This document shows positions 27,453 through 35,820 of a DNA stretch of 64,000 nt, piece by piece. Each line of letters opens with the position of its first letter. Position 1 is the stretch's first letter. The notes under the pieces were generated by a model. That model did not search any database and was not told where the DNA came from. It saw only the letters and a list, made by a program, of their open reading frames with translations. Source of the DNA: Polaribacter glomeratus (GTDB taxonomy: Bacteria; Bacteroidota; Bacteroidia; Flavobacteriales; Flavobacteriaceae). The DNA lies in contig NZ_MSCM01000002.1 in NCBI RefSeq assembly GCF_002954665.1, forward strand, positions 1,181,718-1,245,717, read 5' to 3'. The position numbers were made by a program, and so were the translations under genes.

Positions 27453-28556
27453 TTGAAAGAAGAAAAATTACTTGCAATTCTAAGATTGCAAAAAAGTAGA
27501 GCTATTGGTGATGTTTTAGCTAAAAAACTTATCGTTAAAGTAGGCGATGTTGAACAAATATTTAAGGAAAAATCAACTAGTTTACTAAATATTAACGGTA
27601 TAGGTAGCCATACAATAGCGCATTTATTTGATAAGAAAAACATAGAACTTGCAGAACAAGAGCTTGCTTACATCCAAAACAATAAAATTGCCTATTCTTA
27701 TTTTTTAGAGGATGCGTATCCTAAAAACCTGCTAAATTGTATTGATAGTCCAATATTGTTATTCAAAGATGGAAATATCAATTTAAATAACAATAAAATT
27801 ATTTCGATAGTTGGTACTAGAAATATGAGTTCTTACGGGCGTGATTTTTGCAATAAATTAATAGAAGATCTTGCAGAATTTAATCCTATAATTGTTAGCG
27901 GTTTTGCATATGGTGTTGATATTTGTGCACATAAAGCGGCAGTAAAACATAAGTTGCAAACTATTGCAGTTTTGGCGCACGGCTTTGAACAAATTTATCC
28001 AAAAGTGCATAAAAAATATATTAACGAAGTAAATGAAAATGGCGGTTTTTTAACCGAGTTTTGGCACGAAGAAGACCCTTTAAGAGAAAATTTTTTAAAA
28101 AGAAACCGCATTGTTGCGGGTATTTCTAAAGCAACAATTGTAATAGAAAGTGCAGAAAAAGGAGGCTCTTTAGTTACCGCAGATATCGCTAACTCATACA
28201 ATAGAGATGTTTTTGCGCTGCCAGGTAGAGTAACTGACGTGTATAGCAAAGGCTGTAATAATTTAATCAAAAGCAACCAAGCACATTTACTAACATCATC
28301 AAAAGATATTATAAAAATGCTCAATTGGGATTTATCAGAAAAACCTAAAAAAGCAATTCAGAAACAATTATTTATCGAGTTAAATGCAGGTGAACAAATT
28401 ATTTATGACTACCTCTTAAAAGAAGGGAAACAATTATTAGATGTTATTGCTATAGATTGTAATATTCCGCTGTTTCAGTTGTCATCAACTTTATTACAAA
28501 TGGAGTTAAAAGGAATTATAAATCCTTTACCAGGTAAAATGTTCGAAATAATCTAA
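27453..28556 (+). CDS. dprA: DNA-processing protein DprA
   Basis: DprA loads RecA on incoming single-stranded DNA during natural transformation. The 367-residue protein has an N-terminal helix-hairpin-helix-like region (about 1-65). A Rossmann-like domain follows (about 75-285) with ISIVGTRNMSSYG, VSGFAYGVDICAHKAA, VLAHGFEQIYP and LPGRVTDVYSKGCNNLI. A C-terminal winged helix (about 305-367) completes the DprA architecture. The start is TTG at 27453, because no ATG lies before the conserved N-terminus. It diverges from the SPOR gene. Confidence 0.95.
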   Translation: MKEEKLLAILRLQKSRAIGDVLAKKLIVKVGDVEQIFKEKSTSLLNINGIGSHTIAHLFDKKNIELAEQELAYIQNNKIAYSYFLEDAYPKNLLNCIDSPILLFKDGNINLNNNKIISIVGTRNMSSYGRDFCNKLIEDLAEFNPIIVSGFAYGVDICAHKAAVKHKLQTIAVLAHGFEQIYPKVHKKYINEVNENGGFLTEFWHEEDPLRENFLKRNRIVAGISKATIVIESAEKGGSLVTADIANSYNRDVFALPGRVTDVYSKGCNNLIKSNQAHLLTSSKDIIKMLNWDLSEKPKKAIQKQLFIELNAGEQIIYDYLLKEGKQLLDVIAIDCNIPLFQLSSTLLQMELKGIINPLPGKMFEII

Positions 28557-28566
28557 ACAGATTCAT

Positions 28567-28574
28567 TACTTTTG
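28567..28574 (+). promoter_or_regulatory. candidate -7 element for the kinase-like gene
   Basis: TACTTTTG matches TAnnTTTG and lies 19 bases before the ATG at 28594, just after the dprA stop. No convincing -33 TTG is seen in the end of dprA, so this is a partial match. Confidence 0.45.
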
Positions 28575-28593
28575 ATAAAATTCAATAAAGAAA

Positions 28594-29661
28594 ATGGCAG
28601 TAGATAAAAAATTGATGTCCAAGAAAAAGCCCACATTTCCAGTAAATGAGATGCTTCATGATTATTTAGAGAAATACAATAGAAATATTAAAAGCTCTCT
28701 TTATTATGATGATTTATTGCGTTTTCAAGGCTCAGTTACTGTCTATGACAAGAATGACGAAGACACACTTTGGGTACGAACCTATTATTCTCAATACGAT
28801 AGAGAAGAAATTGACCGAAGTTTAAAAGAAATTTATGCAAGACTCCATTCCGATGGTAATGTTGAGAGCATTCCGTTTTTAAACGTAGATGCAATTGACT
28901 ACTGTACATTCGGTAATTCAAAACCATTTAGAATAAAAATTAGAAATATATTAAATGATAATTTTACATATTTCTATGTAAAAAAAGCAGATGCATCGCG
29001 TATTTACGGTTTAGAATTAGAGCATATTTTATCGCCGCACAACATGAACTTTTTAGTGTATAAAGACACCCTAATAGAAGAACATATTGCAGGGATTCCT
29101 GGCGACGATTTTATTAGAGATATTTTACCAAAATGTACAGAACTAGAAAAAGCTCAAATTGCCAAAGAGTTTGTAAAATTTAAAGAACGTTGTCTAATAC
29201 GTTTGCTGGGCGATATGCGTTCTTACAATTATGTAATTACACCAACGCACGATTTTGACCATATTATTTATAAAATTAGAGCCATAGATTTCGATCAGCA
29301 ATCTTTTGAAGGAAACTTAAAAGTTTACAACTTACAGTTTATGAAAGAGAACTTTAAGATGATAGAAATGGTGGGTAAAAAATTACAAAACGATTCTATT
29401 AGACAGTATAAAATAGAAGAACGCTCTTTTATGGCAAAAAGAATGTTAACCGCACCAAGAAGAACTACCCGTTTAATAAAATGTATGAAAGCAGACACCA
29501 TTTCTTTTCCAGAAAATGTGGCGCTTCTAAAAAAACAACTTGTAAAATATGTTGGTGATGTTAAGTTTAAAGACTGCCAAAATATGGGCGAAATTCTAGA
29601 AACTATTTTAGCTTTTGTTAAACGTAATTATTTAAATATCAGTAATAAAGATTTGTTTTAG
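28594..29661 (+). CDS. conserved Bacteroidota protein, kinase/aminoglycoside-phosphotransferase-like pattern
   Basis: A 355-residue soluble protein that I do not recognise as a named family. Several segments in the right order match the protein-kinase/APH fold. A strand with YFYVKK (Lys130/131) is followed by a helix with Glu141/143. A hinge-like IEEHIAGIPGDDF lies at 161-173, a catalytic-loop-like LGDMRSYN at 205-212, and a metal-site-like AIDFDQQ at 230-236. In APH and HipA-type kinases the loop is (H/G)D-x4-N and the metal motif is (I)DFD. Phosphotransfer activity is inference. The N-terminal 100 residues and the basic C-terminus (RRTTRLIKCMK region) are unassigned. It stands alone after dprA. 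Confidence 0.7.
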   Translation: MAVDKKLMSKKKPTFPVNEMLHDYLEKYNRNIKSSLYYDDLLRFQGSVTVYDKNDEDTLWVRTYYSQYDREEIDRSLKEIYARLHSDGNVESIPFLNVDAIDYCTFGNSKPFRIKIRNILNDNFTYFYVKKADASRIYGLELEHILSPHNMNFLVYKDTLIEEHIAGIPGDDFIRDILPKCTELEKAQIAKEFVKFKERCLIRLLGDMRSYNYVITPTHDFDHIIYKIRAIDFDQQSFEGNLKVYNLQFMKENFKMIEMVGKKLQNDSIRQYKIEERSFMAKRMLTAPRRTTRLIKCMKADTISFPENVALLKKQLVKYVGDVKFKDCQNMGEILETILAFVKRNYLNISNKDLF

Positions 29662-29717
29662 TGGCTAATTTTTTTATTACAGAATCAGAAATTGTAATTT
29701 TAAAACAATTATTTTTT

Positions 29718-29790
29718 GAAGCTATTTCCTGCTTTTTACTATATCTTTTTTATGAAAAATAAAAAAGGATGCCGTTTCAATCAGGGCTAT
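29718..29790 (+). repeat. structured intergenic element, probably dispersed in Flavobacteriaceae
   Basis: A roughly 73-base element with nested pairing: AGC (29720-29722) with GCT (29786-29788); CCTG (29728-29731) with CAGG (29782-29785); and CTTTTTTAT (29745-29753) with ATAAAAAAG (29759-29767) around a GAAAA loop. From memory, sequences of the form GCTATTTCC...TATATCTTTT-hairpin-AAAAGGAT...CAATCAGGGCTA recur between genes in many Flavobacteriaceae. The conserved flanks and variable hairpin tip suggest a REP/MITE-like repeat or a structured RNA. It occupies most of the 231-base gap at 29662-29892; the rest shows nothing recognisable. Confidence 0.6.
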
Positions 29791-29892
29791 ACTTGTTTGC
29801 CAGCTTATAGTTATTTCTAAAATAAATATTTTTTTAATGCTTTTGATAGTACATTTTTTGTCCTTCAATAAAATTTCGAAAAGAATTTAAAT

Positions 29893-30750
29893 TTACTTTT
29901 TACTTCGAATACTCTCAATAACAACAGTCAACAAAATTAAAGAACCACCAATATACGTGTTAAAACTAGGTATTTCATTTACAAAAAAGTAAGCCATTAC
30001 AATTCCGAATATTGGCTGAATGCTTCCTATAATACTTGCGGTTGTCACAGAAAAATGTTTTAAAGAATTTACCATCATAGTGTGGCCAATTGCAGTAGTT
30101 AACAGTGCAACTAATACTAAAAGAGGCAACTGACTTTCAAAATTCGAGAAATCGCTAAAAAATAAAACCGGAATTAATAACACAGAAACAATGATCATTT
30201 GATACAACATTAACATGCTGCCGTTGTAATTTTTTACATGTTTTTTTATCGTAAGATTTCTAAAAGAATAACAAAAAGCAGATAAAATCCCGAATAAAAT
30301 TCCTTTTAACTGGTCGTTTTCTAAAGATAAATCGGGCACAAGAATGTACACACCAATTAAGACCAAGGCAGCAAGAAAAACATGAATCGGGTTTAACTTT
30401 TGCTTTGAGAAAAAAGGTTCTAGTAGCGCTGTAATTACAGGGAAAGTAAATAAAGAAAGCATTCCTAAAGCCACGTTCGATAATTTTAAAGCAATAAAAT
30501 AAGTAATCCAATGTGCGCCCATAAAAAAGCTGCTGATTACAAATGAGTAAAAATCTTTTTTAGATTTTATTTTTAAATCGACCTTTTTAATTTTGCAAAA
30601 AATATAAATAAAAACAGTTGCAAAACTTGCTCTACACAAAATTATAACTTCTGCGGGCAATGCAATGTATTTTCCTAAAACGCCAGATGTACTTATAAAA
30701 AGTGTTGCTAAAAGTAAAAGGGATAAATTTTTATTATGTGAGTTCTCCAT
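29893..30750 (-). CDS. DMT-superfamily transporter (EamA family)
   Basis: A 285-residue protein with ten membrane segments in two EamA repeats (about 8-137 and 150-283). Each repeat has the usual Gly/Ala-rich helices and a short loop with Pro-Ile before the last helices, as in SIQPIFGIVMAYFF. Substrate is unknown; relatives export amino acids or metabolites. Its start overlaps the stop of the upstream hydrolase-like gene, so it is probably the last gene of the mfd operon. Confidence 0.9.
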   Translation of the reverse strand: MENSHNKNLSLLLLATLFISTSGVLGKYIALPAEVIILCRASFATVFIYIFCKIKKVDLKIKSKKDFYSFVISSFFMGAHWITYFIALKLSNVALGMLSLFTFPVITALLEPFFSKQKLNPIHVFLAALVLIGVYILVPDLSLENDQLKGILFGILSAFCYSFRNLTIKKHVKNYNGSMLMLYQMIIVSVLLIPVLFFSDFSNFESQLPLLVLVALLTTAIGHTMMVNSLKHFSVTTASIIGSIQPIFGIVMAYFFVNEIPSFNTYIGGSLILLTVVIESIRSKK

Positions 30751-31292
30751 TAAATTTTATTTCTTTTTTTTCGTACAAGAAAAGCAATAATCATGTAAAT
30801 AAATCCAGGAATTCCAATCCAAACAATTTCACTGCGAATAACTTGAACACCTCGTTCACTAAAAAACCGTAAAATACCAATTGGTGAAACTTTTATAGGT
30901 GTAAAAGGGAAAAAATAACGAGTATTGTCAAAGGGAGAAAAAAAGGCTACTCCATATCCACCATTTGTTAAAGCGTCTAAAACTGAGTGTGAAGCTACAC
31001 TTAAAAAGAAAAATAATAGTAAGAAAAACCCTTTTTTACTAAAAAATTGTTTTCTATAAAAAATAGCGGTCACTAAAATACTAAACAATAATGCAAAAAG
31101 AAACGAATGAGAAAAGCCTCGATGTCCCCAAAAACTATTGTAAGGAATGCCAAACTGAAACCCAATAACATCTGCATCCGGTATTATTGCACAAACAATT
31201 GCAATTAAAATTAATTTCCAAGTTCGCTGGTTTCTAGAAAAACTTTTTCCTAAAGCCATAGCGATAAATGCATGCCCAAATAATGAAGCCAT
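30750..31292 (-). CDS. YdjM/DUF457-type membrane-bound metal-dependent hydrolase
   Basis: A 180-residue membrane protein with about four to five membrane segments. The family motifs are near the N-terminus: FGHAFIAMALG with the first histidine, AIIPDADVIG with the aspartates, and HRGFSHSFLF; ASHSVLDALTNGG follows at about residue 100. These His/Asp residues make the proposed metal site of the YdjM/LexA-regulated hydrolase family, whose substrate is unknown. The gene lies between mfd (one base apart) and the EamA transporter (overlapping). Confidence 0.88.
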   Translation of the reverse strand: MASLFGHAFIAMALGKSFSRNQRTWKLILIAIVCAIIPDADVIGFQFGIPYNSFWGHRGFSHSFLFALLFSILVTAIFYRKQFFSKKGFFLLLFFFLSVASHSVLDALTNGGYGVAFFSPFDNTRYFFPFTPIKVSPIGILRFFSERGVQVIRSEIVWIGIPGFIYMIIAFLVRKKRNKI

Positions 31293-31293
31293 T

Positions 31294-34200
31294 TTATATT
31301 TTTTTCAATATTGATAAAGCTATTTTTACAGTATCAATCTTAATAAAAGTAATTAATAAACGCAATCCGTTTTTAGTTTCTTTCTCTTTCATTACGCAGC
31401 TTTTACCATTTTGCTGCACATATTTTAACATTCTTGAAAATGCTTCTGTATGGTAAAATTCACTTTGTTGATTGGCAACAAAATAACCCATCATTCTTTT
31501 TTGTTTTAGAATAACTTTCTCTAAACCAAGTTCTTTTGCCAACCATTTTATTCTAACGGAATCTAATAAATCTTCAACCTGTTTAGGGATTTTCCCAAAT
31601 CGATCTATAATTTCAGTCTCAAAAACTAGTAATTCTTCTTCTGTTTCTAAATTGGATAATTTGCTGTACAAACTCAATCTTTCTGTAATTGAATTCACAT
31701 AATTATCAGGAAATAAGATTTCGAAATCAGTATCGATAGTTACCTCTTTTACGTATTCTTTTGGTTTTAAAGTATCTGTTGGGTACAGCTCTTTAAACTC
31801 ATTTTCTTTTAGTTCTTCAATAGCTTCTTGCAATATTTTTTGATACGTATCAAACCCAATGTCATTTATAAAGCCACTTTGTTCGCCCCCTAATAAATCT
31901 CCTGCACCACGAATTTCTAAATCCTTCATGGCAATGTTTATTCCGCTTCCTAAATCAGAAAATAGAACCAATGCTTCGATACGTTTTCTTGCATCATCCG
32001 TCATCATATGAAAAGCCGGAGTTATAAAATAACAGAACGCCTTCTTGTTAGAACGACCAACTCTACCACGCATTTGGTGTAAATCAGACAATCCAAAATT
32101 ATTCGCATTGTTTATGAAAATGGTGTTTGCATTTGGTACATCCAAACCGCTTTCTACGATTGTTGTAGAAACCAAAACATCAAATTCATTATTCATAAAA
32201 CCAAGCATTAAACCCTCTAGTTTTTTGCCTTCCATTTGTCCGTGCCCAATACCAACTTTTGCGGAAGGGACTAGTCGCTGAATTAAACCAGCAACTTCCT
32301 TTATGTTTTCTATTCTGTTGTGAATAAAGAAAACCTGTCCGCCTCTAGAAATTTCATAAGAAATAGCATCACGAATTGTTTCTTCAGAAAAACGAATTAC
32401 ATTACTTTCTATTGGATGTCTGTTTGGTGGCGGCGTTTTTATAACGGATAAGTCTCTTGCAGCCATTAAACTAAATTGTAACGTTCTAGGAATCGGAGTT
32501 GCTGTTAACGTTAATGTATCAACATTTTCTTTTAATGTTTTTAATTTATCTTTTACAGCAACACCAAATTTTTGCTCTTCGTCAATGATTAACAATCCTA
32601 AATCTTTAAACTGTAATTTTTTATTGGTAAGTTGATGTGTCCCAATAATAATATCTACACTTCCGTCATTTACACCATTAATTGCCTCCGATTTTTGTTT
32701 TGCAGTTCTAAAACGGTTTAAATAATCAATTTTGATTGGAAAATCTTTTAAACGTTCTGTAAATGTTTTATAATGTTGAAAGGCTAAAATTGTTGTAGGC
32801 ACTAAAATTGCTACTTGTTTACCATTATCAACAGCCTTAAAAGCAGCTCTTACGGCAACTTCTGTTTTACCAAAACCAACATCGCCACAAACCAATCGAT
32901 CCATAGGTTGTTCTTTTTCCATATCATTTTTCACATCCTGCGTAGCGGTAAATTGATCTGGGGTATCTTCATACATGAAACTACCTTCTAGTTCGTGCTG
33001 AATATGAGTATCTGGACCAAAAGCAAACCCTTTTTCAAGTTTTCGTTTGGCGTATAACTGAATTAAATTAAACGCAATATGCTTGACTCTCGCTTTTGTT
33101 TTTTGTTTAATTTTTTTCCAAGCACCAGAACCTAATTTGTATATTTTAGGCGCTTTACCATCTTTTCCATTAAATTTAGAAATTTTGTGAAGCGAATGAA
33201 TACTTACATATAAAATGTCTCTTTCGCCATAAACCAACTTAATGGCTTCTTGCTTTTTGCCTTGCACATCAATTTTTTGTAAACCACCGAATTTTCCAAT
33301 TCCGTGATCCATGTGTGTAACATAATCGCCAATTTCAAGTTTGTTTAATTCTTGTAAAGTGATGGCTTGCTTTTTTGCGTAGCCATTTTTTAATCGGAAT
33401 TTATGATAGCGTTCAAAGATCTCATGATCTGTGTAACAAACTAATTTTTGCTCAATATCTACAAAACCTTGGTATAAAGGAAAAACGAGTGTTTCGTAAT
33501 GAACTTCTTGTTCTGCGTCATCAAAAATATCATGAAAACGTTTTGCTTGTTGATCGTTTGCGCAGAAAATATAATTGGTAAAACCTGCTTTGTGATGCTC
33601 ATTTAAATCATCAATCAATAAATTAAATTGTTTGCTAAATGGCGGTTGAGGTTTTGTTTTAAAAGCAATTTCTAATTTTTCATCAGATTTAGATCCTTCA
33701 AAATTTACCAAAGAAAAATGCTGTAATTGATTTTTGATGAAATTACCATCACAAAATAATTCTTCTGGTTTTGCGTGTTTAATTTCTTTGGATATTTCTG
33801 CAAAAGCTTCTTCTGCTTTTGTGTAAAATTTATCTAGTTTTCCGGAGATTAAATCGATGTTTTTTGCAAAAATAACAGTTTCTGATGAGATGTATTTTAG
33901 AAAACTTTCTCTGCTTTCTTGTAAAGTTTTATTCTCTACATTTGGCATGATAGAGATTTTTTTGAGTTTCTCTTTAGACAGTTGTGTTTCTACATCAAAA
34001 GTTCTAATACTATCTATTTCATCGCCAAAAAATTCTACTCTGTAAGGTTCGTCATTAGAAAAAGAAAATACATCAATAATTCCTCCTCTTACAGAGAAAT
34101 CGCCGGGTTCTGTTACAAAATCTACACGCGTAAATTTGTATTCGAACAAAATTTCGTTTACAAAATCAAGCGATAAATTCTCGCCAACAGCAACTTTTAA

Positions 34201-34626
34201 AGTATTTTTTTCAAGTTCTTTTTTGGTAACTACTTTTTCAAATAATGCAGTAGGATAGGTAACAATGATGGCAGGTTTTTTACGGGAATTAATTCTGTTT
34301 AAAACTTCTGAACGTAAAAGAACGTTTGCATTGTCTGTTTCTTCTATTTGATAAGGTCTTCTGTAAGATCCTGGGTAAAAAAGCACATTTTTTTCTCCCA
34401 ATAATTGTTCTAAATCATTTAAATAATAGGCAGCTTCTTCTTTATCATTAAATATTAAAAGATAAGGTTTTTCTGATTTTTTAAAAGCTTCAGAAATTAC
34501 AAAAGACAATGAAGACCCAACCAAATTCGTTATTTGAAAATGGTTTCTGTCTTGTTGAAGTGCTTTAATTAACTGCGAAACATTCGCAGATTTTTGGTAT
34601 TTATTTACAATGTTCTGGGTACTCAA
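31294..34626 (-). CDS. mfd: transcription-repair coupling factor
   Basis: Mfd removes RNA polymerase stalled at DNA lesions and recruits UvrA. The 1110-residue protein has the full domain order: UvrB-like N-terminal domains (about 1-330) with FSVRGGIIDVFSF; the CarD-like RNA-polymerase interaction domain (about 420-520) with GDYVTHMDHGIGKFGGL; a RecG-like translocase (about 540-900) with GDVGFGKTEVAVRA, DEEQKFGV (DEEQ box), TATPIPRTL and QMRGRVGRS; and the C-terminal TRCF domain. Normal length for Bacteroidota. First gene of an operon with the YdjM-like and EamA genes. Confidence 0.97.
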   Translation of the reverse strand: MSTQNIVNKYQKSANVSQLIKALQQDRNHFQITNLVGSSLSFVISEAFKKSEKPYLLIFNDKEEAAYYLNDLEQLLGEKNVLFYPGSYRRPYQIEETDNANVLLRSEVLNRINSRKKPAIIVTYPTALFEKVVTKKELEKNTLKVAVGENLSLDFVNEILFEYKFTRVDFVTEPGDFSVRGGIIDVFSFSNDEPYRVEFFGDEIDSIRTFDVETQLSKEKLKKISIMPNVENKTLQESRESFLKYISSETVIFAKNIDLISGKLDKFYTKAEEAFAEISKEIKHAKPEELFCDGNFIKNQLQHFSLVNFEGSKSDEKLEIAFKTKPQPPFSKQFNLLIDDLNEHHKAGFTNYIFCANDQQAKRFHDIFDDAEQEVHYETLVFPLYQGFVDIEQKLVCYTDHEIFERYHKFRLKNGYAKKQAITLQELNKLEIGDYVTHMDHGIGKFGGLQKIDVQGKKQEAIKLVYGERDILYVSIHSLHKISKFNGKDGKAPKIYKLGSGAWKKIKQKTKARVKHIAFNLIQLYAKRKLEKGFAFGPDTHIQHELEGSFMYEDTPDQFTATQDVKNDMEKEQPMDRLVCGDVGFGKTEVAVRAAFKAVDNGKQVAILVPTTILAFQHYKTFTERLKDFPIKIDYLNRFRTAKQKSEAINGVNDGSVDIIIGTHQLTNKKLQFKDLGLLIIDEEQKFGVAVKDKLKTLKENVDTLTLTATPIPRTLQFSLMAARDLSVIKTPPPNRHPIESNVIRFSEETIRDAISYEISRGGQVFFIHNRIENIKEVAGLIQRLVPSAKVGIGHGQMEGKKLEGLMLGFMNNEFDVLVSTTIVESGLDVPNANTIFINNANNFGLSDLHQMRGRVGRSNKKAFCYFITPAFHMMTDDARKRIEALVLFSDLGSGINIAMKDLEIRGAGDLLGGEQSGFINDIGFDTYQKILQEAIEELKENEFKELYPTDTLKPKEYVKEVTIDTDFEILFPDNYVNSITERLSLYSKLSNLETEEELLVFETEIIDRFGKIPKQVEDLLDSVRIKWLAKELGLEKVILKQKRMMGYFVANQQSEFYHTEAFSRMLKYVQQNGKSCVMKEKETKNGLRLLITFIKIDTVKIALSILKKI

Positions 34627-34642
34627 CGTAAAATATTTTATG

Positions 34643-34675
34643 CAAATGTACTATGTAATTGCATAAAAAGCCAAA
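34643..34675 (-). promoter_or_regulatory. Bacteroidota-type promoter for mfd
   Basis: On the minus strand TTTG (complement 34672-34675), a 21-base spacer and TACATTTG (complement 34643-34650) match the TTTG-N(about 20)-TAnnTTTG consensus. The mfd ATG is 17 bases downstream. Confidence 0.72.
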
Positions 34676-34703
34676 TTGAACTTTATTTTATTAAAGAATA
34701 CAA

Positions 34704-34711
34704 TATATTTG
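34704..34711 (+). promoter_or_regulatory. candidate -7 element for the outer-membrane protein gene
   Basis: TATATTTG, 40 bases before the ATG at 34751. A TTG at 34676-34678 lies 25 bases upstream, slightly wider than the usual spacing. Confidence 0.5.
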
Positions 34712-34750
34712 TTTGTTAGGAAGTTATCTCATTAACAAAACCCCATAAAA

Positions 34751-35299
34751 ATGAAATTAAAATTTTCACTGGTTTTTTTGCTTTTTTTTGTGTCTACTTT
34801 GGTTACGAAAGCACAAAACGATACAAATAAATGGACTTTTGGAGTAAGTGCAGCTTCTGCTTTGTATTTTGAGCAAGATAAAAAAGCAATCGGTGGTGCC
34901 TTTATAAATCAAACGCCAAGACTTACTATCTCTAGATATCTTTTTAATAATTTAACGATGGTTGGCTCTTATGCTACTTCCGCTTTAGATACTCAAAAAT
35001 ATACCACATTAGATGGTTCTTTGCGATACGATTTTGGCGCTTCTTACGACAATGTTGTGCCTTATGTTATGCTAGGAGGAAGTCTTATAACTGCTCAACA
35101 GCTTACACCTACATTAAATTTTGGAGTTGGTAATACATTTTGGTTTTTACCTAGTTATGGTGTTAACTTTCAATTGATGTATCGATTTTCGGAAACTAGA
35201 TTTACCACTCAGTTTTCTCATTTTTATTCATCAATTGGGTTGGTTTATAGTTTTAAGCCAAGAAATATGAATATGAGATTGTGGGATAGAAAACACTAA
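34751..35299 (+). CDS. small outer-membrane beta-barrel protein
   Basis: A 182-residue protein with a signal peptide (1-21, ending TLVTKAQ). Alternating aromatic/polar strands run to the C-terminus, for example WTFGVSAASALYF, VVPYVMLGGSLI, TFWFLPSYGVNFQLMYRF and SSIGLVYSF. This fits an eight-stranded OmpA/OmpW-like barrel. No specific family or ligand is evident. It diverges from mfd and converges with the thioredoxin-like gene, leaving only three bases between stops. Confidence 0.78.
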   Translation: MKLKFSLVFLLFFVSTLVTKAQNDTNKWTFGVSAASALYFEQDKKAIGGAFINQTPRLTISRYLFNNLTMVGSYATSALDTQKYTTLDGSLRYDFGASYDNVVPYVMLGGSLITAQQLTPTLNFGVGNTFWFLPSYGVNFQLMYRFSETRFTTQFSHFYSSIGLVYSFKPRNMNMRLWDRKH

Positions 35300-35302
35300 A
35301 TT

Positions 35303-35803
35303 TTAGCGGTTTAATTTCAAATATTTTTTTAAAATAGCATTCATTTTATCACTGTTGATGTACCCATTTACTTGTACATCAATTTCAAAACCTGAATTTA
35401 AAATTGTTGTTGTTGGATAATTTATTTTTCCATCAATCGAGGCTAATTCTTTTGCCAATTCATGTATTCCCGTTTTAGTTCCAGAAGGTTTGTAAACAAA
35501 GGTTTTTCCTATAAAATTGATGTTGCTTTTATGCTCTCCGTTTAAATAAATAAGATAAAATTCATCATTTAAAAGTCGAATTATTTCCTGATTTTTAAAT
35601 GTTGTTTTCTTCATCCCAAAACAAATTTTACACCAATCTGTGTAAAGAAAAATAAGTATCGGTTTTGGTTTTTGTTGCTGTAACTTTTCAACTTCCTCAA
35701 AACTAAGAATTTTTAAAACTTCTTTTTCTGTATTTATTTGCGCACAGATTGTAAAACATCCGAAGAAAATAAAAAGAAAAATAATTTTTTTTGTAAAATT
35801 CAT
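35303..35803 (-). CDS. periplasmic thioredoxin-like protein
   Basis: A 166-residue exported thioredoxin-fold protein. The N-terminal signal segment is about 1-21. YTDWCKICFGMKKTTF carries a CxxC redox site (WCKIC) and YPTTTIL carries the cis-proline. The sequence WC..C with KKTTFKNQEII resembles the DUF255/thioredoxin-7 group. It starts 17 bases after the TonB-dependent receptor gene, so both are probably on one mRNA controlled from the shared regulatory region at 38035-38134. The receptor's plug domain has its own CxxC, which makes it a possible redox partner. Confidence 0.85.
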   Translation of the reverse strand: MNFTKKIIFLFIFFGCFTICAQINTEKEVLKILSFEEVEKLQQQKPKPILIFLYTDWCKICFGMKKTTFKNQEIIRLLNDEFYLIYLNGEHKSNINFIGKTFVYKPSGTKTGIHELAKELASIDGKINYPTTTILNSGFEIDVQVNGYINSDKMNAILKKYLKLNR

Positions 35804-35820
35804 AATTGGTACAGTAGTAT

